A stretch of 51,872 nt of DNA from Microbacteriaceae bacterium. Lineage in GTDB: Bacteria; Actinomycetota; Actinomycetes; Actinomycetales; Microbacteriaceae. This document shows, in pieces, positions 46,304 to 51,872 of the stretch (the stretch's first letter is position 1; the number at the start of each line of letters is the position of its first letter). The DNA is taken from positions 1 through 51,872 of the forward strand of contig CANGNZ010000003.1 in NCBI GenBank assembly GCA_947455435.1, read 5' to 3'. The notes beneath the pieces are model-generated. The model searched no databases. It was not told the origin of the DNA and worked only from the letters and a program-made list of their open reading frames with translations. A program made the position numbers and the translations under genes.

Positions 46304-47663
46304 CTTGTGACTCCGTTTCGTGGGCTTCGTTTTCGTCTTCGTAGTCATCGTCCAGCTGTATGTCTTTCAGAACATCGCCGGCGAGGCTGATCGAACCAGC
46401 AACAACGATTGCTTCTGGTTCGTAACTCCTGGCCAGTTGAAGTGCCGCCTTGGCATTTGGAGCAGTTTCCAAATGCTTGAAATACTTGCCAGCGATCGCC
46501 GCTAGGTCATCAACCAAAACCGCCCGAGGCGATGATGACTGGGTGATCACCACTCGGTCAAAACTGCCCTGAAGGGTTTCGAAGAAGTGTTCTGCGTCTT
46601 TATCGCCAAGCATCGAAAGCACCCCAACTGCCTTTGGCGAACCGAAGTTCTCTTTGAGAGCCTGAGCTAGCGTCACCGCTCCCCCAGGGTTGTGAGCTGC
46701 GTCGAGAATGGTGAGTGGCTCTCGGTCGATTACCTGAAGCCGGCCCGGCGAAGAAACATCGGCAAGCGCTGCACGAATCACGTCATCAGCAATTGGGTTG
46801 GTGCCTCCGCCTATGAAGGCCTCAACAGCGGCAACAGCAACCGCTGCATTCTGTACCTGGTGCGCGCCATGTAGTGGAATGAAAAGGTCTTCGTAGTTGC
46901 GAGCAAGACCACGGACGTTGAAGCGCTGGCCGCCAGCTTCGACTCGAATATCGGTTGCCTCGAAATCCTCACCAAAGAGTCCGAAGTGATCGGCTGTGTC
47001 ACTTGCCTTCGCCTTCAACACGCCAAGGGCTTCGGCGTCCTGCGGTGAACTAATCACGTAAGCGTTCGGTTTGATGATGCCAGATTTGGTCTTAGCGATC
47101 TCGGCGACGGTGCCTCCGAGGCGCTCAGCGTGGTCTATGGAGATTGGGGTGAATACCGCGACATCGCCGTCGGCAACGTTGGTTGAATCCCACTCGCCAC
47201 CCATGCCAACTTCGAGAACGAGAACGTCAACCGGGGCATCGGCAAAAACCGCAAAACCCAAAACAGCGAGTGCCTCAAAAAAAGTTAGTTTGGTGTCGCC
47301 AGCCGCCTCCAGCTCAGAGTCAACTATTTCGAGCACAGGAGCAATGTCTGCCCAAACCTCAAAAAGGCGCTCATCTGAGACTGGTTCGCCATCGAGGGCC
47401 ATGCGCTCGTTGAGTCGGACAAGATGCGGGCTTGTGAAGCGACCGGTTCGCAGTCCCATCTCGCGCAGGAGGCGCTCGATCATGCGGGTGGTCGACGTTT
47501 TGCCATTGGTGCCCGTGACGTGAACGATTCGATATGAACGTTGCGGGTCGCCCATTAGCTCTACAGCGCGCCTAGTTGGTTCGAGTCGAGGGCGAAGCTT
47601 GTGCTCCGGAATACGAGTCAGGAGCTCGGCTTCAACCTGCCTAGCCTTGGCGGCCCAACTCAT
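46293..47663 (-). CDS. folC: Folylpolyglutamate/dihydrofolate synthase
   Basis: Mur-ligase-superfamily enzyme (456 aa) that adds glutamates to folates and may also make dihydrofolate from dihydropteroate. ATP loop GTNGKTST near residues 50-57, folate/omega region [13 protein letters not shown], and C-terminal domain [10 protein letters not shown]. It overlaps ileS by four bases (ATGA). With pabB/pabC it forms a second folate-related locus in the window. Confidence 0.95.
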   Translation of the reverse strand: MSWAAKARQVEAELLTRIPEHKLRPRLEPTRRAVELMGDPQRSYRIVHVTGTNGKTSTTRMIERLLREMGLRTGRFTSPHLVRLNERMALDGEPVSDERLFEVWADIAPVLEIVDSELEAAGDTKLTFFEALAVLGFAVFADAPVDVLVLEVGMGGEWDSTNVADGDVAVFTPISIDHAERLGGTVAEIAKTKSGIIKPNAYVISSPQDAEALGVLKAKASDTADHFGLFGEDFEATDIRVEAGGQRFNVRGLARNYEDLFIPLHGAHQVQNAAVAVAAVEAFIGGGTNPIADDVIRAALADVSSPGRLQVIDREPLTILDAAHNPGGAVTLAQALKENFGSPKAVGVLSMLGDKDAEHFFETLQGSFDRVVITQSSSPRAVLVDDLAAIAGKYFKHLETAPNAKAALQLARSYEPEAIVVAGSISLAGDVLKDIQLDDDYEDENEAHETESQDGE

Positions 47664-50600
47664 AATCGAACCACCGAAATATTGGTTTCGCCAACTACTA
47701 GCTCTAGTTCGAGGGCTAGGGTTTCTGACTTCACAAGTTCTTGGTGTGTTTGAGCGGCGGCGATAAGTGATTCATCGCCGGTCACCGTGAGTTTGATGCG
47801 GTCGCTTACGTCCAGTCCGGCGTCTTTACGAGCCTGCTGCACTGAGCGAATCAGGTCACGAGCAACACCTTCGGCCTCTAGTTCGGGAGTCACGTGACCG
47901 TCAAGAATGACGAAGCCGCCGCCTGGCAAAATGCCGATCTGGTCTTCTGTGTCTGTGACGTCGGCGACCAGTGCGAGTTCGAATTCGCCTTCGATCAACT
48001 CGAAGCCGCCAACGGTTACGACACCGTTTACCTCAGACCAGTTGCCCGCCTTGGCAGCCTGGATTACCTGCTGCACCTCCTTGCCCAGACGTGGGCCAGC
48101 TACGCGGCTGTTCACGGTGAGCTGCTTGACTACACCAAAGTCCTTGGATGACTCGAGCGAAAGTTCGACTAGCGCAACGTTCTTCACGTTTAGTTCATCG
48201 GCGATAATTGCCGCAAAATCGTCGAGTTCGTGAGAGCCCTCAAGAACAACGGTCAACTTGTTGAGCGGGAGTCGCACGCGCAGGCCAGAGGCCTTGCGCA
48301 GGCTGTTCGAGACAGAAGCTGCCGAACGCACCTTGTCCATGGCACGAACGAGCACATCGTCCATCGGGAACAGGTTGGCGTCAGGCCAAGATTCAAGGTG
48401 AACCGAACGGCCGTCGGTCAGGCCCTTCCAGATTTCTTCGGTGACCATCGGTAGCAGTGGTGCGGCTACGCGACAAACGGCCTCGAGCACCGTGTAAAGG
48501 GTGTCGAAGGCTTCTTCAGAGCCAACCCAGAAGCGGTCACGCGAACGGCGAACGTACCAATTGGTAAGCACGTCGGCAAAGTCACGTAGATTCGATGCCG
48601 CCGAGTAAGAATCGAAGCGATTCATGTTCTCTTCGACCGAAACAATCAAGTCTCGCGTCTTGGCGAGCAGGTAACGGTCGAGAACGTCGGTTGAATCGTG
48701 CGACAACTTGGCGTCGTAACCAGCAGCATTTGCATACAGCGAGAAGAAGTACCAGGTGTTCCATAGTGGCAGCAGAACCTGGCGAACTCCTTCGCGGATG
48801 CCCTGCTCGGTAACGCTCAGGTTGCCGCCGCGAAGAATCGGGCTCGAAAGCAAGAACCAGCGCATGGCGTCTGCGCCATCACGGTCGAAGACCTCGTTCA
48901 CGTCTGGGTAGTTGCGAAGCGACTTAGACATCTTTTGGCCGTCGTCGCCGAGGATGATTCCGTGTGACACGGCAGCCTTGAAAGCTGGACGATCGAACAG
49001 AGCCGTCGAAAGAACGTGCAGCGTGTAGAACCAACCACGAGTTTGACCAACGTATTCGACGATGTAGTCGCCGGGGTTGTGCGTTTCAAACCAGTCGCGA
49101 TTTTCGAACGGGTAATGAACCTGCGCGAAAGGCATCGAGCCAGATTCAAACCAGCAGTCGAGAACCTCAGGAACACGAACCATCATCGACTTGCCAGTCG
49201 GGTCGTCTGGGTTTGGTCGAGTCAGGTGGTCGATGGTTGGGCGGTGGAAGTCGTCGATCCGCACGCCAAAATCGGCCTCAAGTTCGTCGAGAGAACCGTA
49301 GACGTCAATTCGTGGGTAGGCAGGGTCATCTGACTTCCAAACCGGAATCGGGGCGCCCCAGAAACGGTTTCGACTAATCGCCCAGTCGCGAACATTCTCA
49401 AGCCACTTGCCAAACGAACCGTCTTTGGTGTGCTCGGGAGTCCAGTCGATGTCCTGGTTCAACTCGAGCATGCGGTCTTTTAGCTTTGTTGTTTCAACGA
49501 ACCACGAAGAAACTGCCTTGTAGATCAGCGGGTTCTTGCAGCGGTAGCAGTGCGGGTACGGGTGATCGTATGACGCTTGCTTGAAAAGGCGGCCGTGCGT
49601 TTTTAGGTGCTGGATGATCTCTTTGTTGGCGTCAAAAATGTGCTCGCCAGAGAAGTCCGTGATCAGGTTGTTGAACTTGCCCTGATCGTCAATAGAGATG
49701 TAGGTAGGTATACCCGCAGCTAAACAGACTCGCTGGTCGTCTTCACCGTATGCGGGGGCCTGATGAACGATGCCGGTGCCGTCCTCGGCTCCCACGTAGT
49801 CGTCAACCAAAACCTGCCAAGCGTTGGCGGTCTCGAACTTGGTTTCGTCTTTGTAGTAGTCGAAAAGGCTCTGGTAGCGAATGCCGGCAAGCTCTTTACC
49901 GAGCACCGTTTCGCTGATCGCCGCGGTGGCGTCCTCGCCTTTTTCGAAGCCGAGCTCTTTAGCGTGGGTAGGAACCAGCGCCTTAGCGAGCAGGTAGCCG
50001 TTGACAACCGCGTATTCGATTTCTGGGCCAACCGCGAGAGCAAAGTTTGTAGGCAGCGTCCACGGAGTGGTCGTCCAAGCAAGGAGTTTGACACCCGCGA
50101 AACGGTGACCCTCAAGAACAGGGAAGGTAACCGTAACTGTCTGGTCTTGGCGATTGCGGTAAACCTCGTCGTCCATGCGCAGTTCGTGGTTCGATAGCGG
50201 GGTTTCACAGCGCCAGCAGTAGGCGAGGACCTTGAACCCCTCGTAGATCAGACCCTTCTTGTGAAGCTCCTTGAATGCCCAAAGAACGCTTTCGGTATAT
50301 GGCGTGTCGAGCGTTTTGTAGTCGTTGTCAAAGTCCACCCAACGAGCCTGGCGGGTTACGTAGGTGCGCCACTGGTCGGTGAACTTTAGAACCGAAGATC
50401 GGCAGGTCGCGTTGAACTTGTCGATGCCATACTTCTCGATTTCGAGGCGGCCAGAGATTCCGAGTTGACGTTCAGCCTCAACCTCGGCCGGTAGACCGTG
50501 GGTGTCCCAGCCGAAACGGCGCTCGACGCGGTAGCCCTGCATGGTCTTAAAACGCGGAACCATGTCTTTTGCGTAACCGGTGAGCAGATGCCCGTAGTGC

Positions 50601-50779
50601 GGCAAGCCATTGGCGAACGGAGGGCCGTCGTAGAAGACGAACTCCTCGGCGCCGGCGCGTTGCGCAAGGCTTGCCTGAAAGGTTTCATCCTTCGCCCAAA
50701 AGTCGAGGATGCTCTCTTCAACGGCTGGGAAGCTCGGTGACGGGTTGACTCCCGCGCCCGTGTTTCTCTTCGGGTACAT
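47660..50779 (-). CDS. ileS: Isoleucyl-tRNA synthetase, eukaryote-like (type 2) form
   Basis: Class I synthetase (1039 aa). HIGH motif is HYGH (61-64), and the KMSKS motif is in [13 protein letters not shown]. The core segment [19 protein letters not shown] and the overall length are those of the type 2 (eukaryote-like) enzymes, a class linked to low sensitivity to mupirocin; sensitivity here is not predicted beyond that. It lacks the C-terminal zinc cysteines of type 1 enzymes. The ATG has only a weak Shine-Dalgarno. It is divergent from valS with 80 bases between, too little room for an ileS T-box. Confidence 0.96.
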   Translation of the reverse strand: MYPKRNTGAGVNPSPSFPAVEESILDFWAKDETFQASLAQRAGAEEFVFYDGPPFANGLPHYGHLLTGYAKDMVPRFKTMQGYRVERRFGWDTHGLPAEVEAERQLGISGRLEIEKYGIDKFNATCRSSVLKFTDQWRTYVTRQARWVDFDNDYKTLDTPYTESVLWAFKELHKKGLIYEGFKVLAYCWRCETPLSNHELRMDDEVYRNRQDQTVTVTFPVLEGHRFAGVKLLAWTTTPWTLPTNFALAVGPEIEYAVVNGYLLAKALVPTHAKELGFEKGEDATAAISETVLGKELAGIRYQSLFDYYKDETKFETANAWQVLVDDYVGAEDGTGIVHQAPAYGEDDQRVCLAAGIPTYISIDDQGKFNNLITDFSGEHIFDANKEIIQHLKTHGRLFKQASYDHPYPHCYRCKNPLIYKAVSSWFVETTKLKDRMLELNQDIDWTPEHTKDGSFGKWLENVRDWAISRNRFWGAPIPVWKSDDPAYPRIDVYGSLDELEADFGVRIDDFHRPTIDHLTRPNPDDPTGKSMMVRVPEVLDCWFESGSMPFAQVHYPFENRDWFETHNPGDYIVEYVGQTRGWFYTLHVLSTALFDRPAFKAAVSHGIILGDDGQKMSKSLRNYPDVNEVFDRDGADAMRWFLLSSPILRGGNLSVTEQGIREGVRQVLLPLWNTWYFFSLYANAAGYDAKLSHDSTDVLDRYLLAKTRDLIVSVEENMNRFDSYSAASNLRDFADVLTNWYVRRSRDRFWVGSEEAFDTLYTVLEAVCRVAAPLLPMVTEEIWKGLTDGRSVHLESWPDANLFPMDDVLVRAMDKVRSAASVSNSLRKASGLRVRLPLNKLTVVLEGSHELDDFAAIIADELNVKNVALVELSLESSKDFGVVKQLTVNSRVAGPRLGKEVQQVIQAAKAGNWSEVNGVVTVGGFELIEGEFELALVADVTDTEDQIGILPGGGFVILDGHVTPELEAEGVARDLIRSVQQARKDAGLDVSDRIKLTVTGDESLIAAAQTHQELVKSETLALELELVVGETNISVVRL

Positions 50780-50859
50780 TCAATGGCTTTCTGGCTTACG
50801 CAAATGGTTCTGCAGTCAATGTTAACCTTATACAAACGCCGATTTTGGAGACTTTCCCT

Positions 50860-51872
50860 GTGACTGAACACCAGCCTTACATGAACCCTGCCGTTGCCCC
50901 AGAAAAGGTGAGCGTCGAGGGCCTCGAAGAAAAGTGGTCTCTCGCGTGGGACGTGGCCGGAGTCTATAAGTTTGACCGCTCAAAAACTCGCGAGCAGATC
51001 TACTCGATCGACACTCCACCGCCAACCGCATCTGGTTCGCTACACGTCGGTCACGTCTTCTCTTACACTCACACAGACGTCGTCGCACGCTACAAGCGCA
51101 TGACCGGGCTCGAGGTTTACTACCCGATGGGCTGGGACGACAACGGCCTACCGACAGAGCGTCGCGTGCAGAACTACTACGGTGTTCGCTGCGACCCGAG
51201 CCTGCCTTACGACGCTAACTTCGTGCCTCCGTTCGAGGGTGGCGACAACAAGTCCTCGAAGGCTGCCGACCAGATCGCAATTTCGCGCCGCAACTTCATC
51301 GAGCTTTGCGACAAGCTGACCACCGAAGACGAAAAGCAGTTCGAGAACCTTTGGCGCAGGCTCGGTGTCTCGGTTGACTGGGACCAGACCTACCAAACCA
51401 TCTCTAAAGACGCTCAGGCGGTTTCGCAGAAGGCCTTTTTGAACAACCTTTCGCGCGGCGAGGCCTACCAATCGATGGCGCCTACCCTTTGGGATGTCAC
51501 TTTTAGGACGGCTGTTGCCCAGGCAGAACTCGAAGACCGTGACCAGCCGGGCGCGTATCACCGCGTAGGCTTCGACGGGCCAGATGGCAAAGTTTTCATC
51601 GAGACGACTCGCCCGGAGCTTCTGCCAGCCTGTGTAGCCTTGGTTGCTCACCCAGATGACGAGCGCTACCAGAGTTTGTTTGGCAAAACCGTTAAGACTC
51701 CAATCTTCGGTGTTGAGGTGCCAGTGGTTGCACATCGGCTTGCTCAGATCGATAAGGGCTCCGGAATCGCAATGATTTGCACCTTCGGTGACGTAACCGA
51801 CGTCATCTGGTGGCGTGAACTCGACCTACCGAACCGCGCAATCATGGGTTGGGACGGACGCATCATCACCGA
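50860..51872 (+). CDS. valS: Valyl-tRNA synthetase, 3' part outside the window
   Basis: Class I synthetase; about 337 codons are visible of an expected 850-900. The HIGH motif is HVGH in SGSLHVGHVFSYTHTD; MGWDDNGLPTERR follows, and the start of the editing domain is visible (ETTRPELLPACVALVAHP). GTG start with GGAG nine bases upstream. The reading frame is open to the last base. Divergent from ileS; both enzymes charge tRNAs with branched-chain amino acids and share the intergenic promoter region. Confidence 0.95.
   Translation, partial: MTEHQPYMNPAVAPEKVSVEGLEEKWSLAWDVAGVYKFDRSKTREQIYSIDTPPPTASGSLHVGHVFSYTHTDVVARYKRMTGLEVYYPMGWDDNGLPTERRVQNYYGVRCDPSLPYDANFVPPFEGGDNKSSKAADQIAISRRNFIELCDKLTTEDEKQFENLWRRLGVSVDWDQTYQTISKDAQAVSQKAFLNNLSRGEAYQSMAPTLWDVTFRTAVAQAELEDRDQPGAYHRVGFDGPDGKVFIETTRPELLPACVALVAHPDDERYQSLFGKTVKTPIFGVEVPVVAHRLAQIDKGSGIAMICTFGDVTDVIWWRELDLPNRAIMGWDGRIIT

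Noticed and set aside
50780-50859. Possible T-box for ileS
   Set aside because: The gap is 80 bases and contains no specifier or antiterminator-like structure.

Overview
This window looks like chromosomal backbone of a small-genome actinobacterium, most likely a freshwater-type Microbacteriaceae (Rhodoluna/Aquiluna-like). This is an inference from gene order (lepA-hemW-hrcA-dnaJ-rsmE-HIT-phoH-ybeY-corC-era-leuA-recO-uppS-glyS; rne-rplU-rpmA-obgE-proB-proA-nadD-rsfS; ileS-folC-DUF4233-ndk), from actinobacterial protein types (DnaJ2-like DnaJ, CydAB with separate CydD and CydC, a DUF6504-dnaE2 cassette, DUF4233), and from a moderate GC content by eye. Genes are packed with many ATGA/TTGA/TAGTG overlaps. 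No gap exceeds about 250 bases, and I see no phage, insertion sequence, integrase or CRISPR array.

Region by region. 1-14154 (minus strand): one long co-directional run from lepA down to a window-truncated glyS, covering translation (lepA, ybeY, rsmE, era, glyS), stress (hrcA, dnaJ with a CIRCE operator), repair (recO), cell wall (uppS) and leucine synthesis (leuA, with its own leader). 14217-14619: rpsT on the plus strand with its promoter and terminator. 14603-23305 (minus): leuS, comEA, comEC, holA, an MFS transporter and pabB. 23351-24154: pabC, divergent from pabB. 24135-29602 (minus): the cydABDC cytochrome bd cluster. 29683-34664 (plus): an intergenic palindrome, dedA, a SRAP abasic-site protein, then a perfect SOS box driving DUF6504-dnaE2. 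34639-36104 (minus): a DODA-type dioxygenase and deoC. 36127-36460: a DUF167 gene, a bidirectional terminator and tRNA-Ala(GGC). 36500-44637 (minus): rne, rplU, rpmA, obgE, proB, proA, a 57-residue membrane protein, nadD, a membrane protein of unknown function and rsfS. 44890-45501: a VKOR-family protein. 45505-50779 (minus): ileS, folC, a DUF4233 protein and ndk. 50860-end: valS, divergent from ileS and truncated by the window.

The most notable signal is upstream of leuA. A near-consensus promoter inside era drives a leaderless 13-codon ORF with three consecutive leucine codons. Seven bases spanning two of those codons are perfectly complementary to the leuA Shine-Dalgarno, with a strong hairpin between. 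The arrangement suggests that leucine supply controls leuA translation through ribosome stalling. Other points for review are a cydD gene that seems to need a non-canonical start codon, an SOS cassette with no imuB, a 10-bp-arm palindrome between cydA and dedA, an Era with an altered G4 motif, and repeated leaderless promoter geometry.
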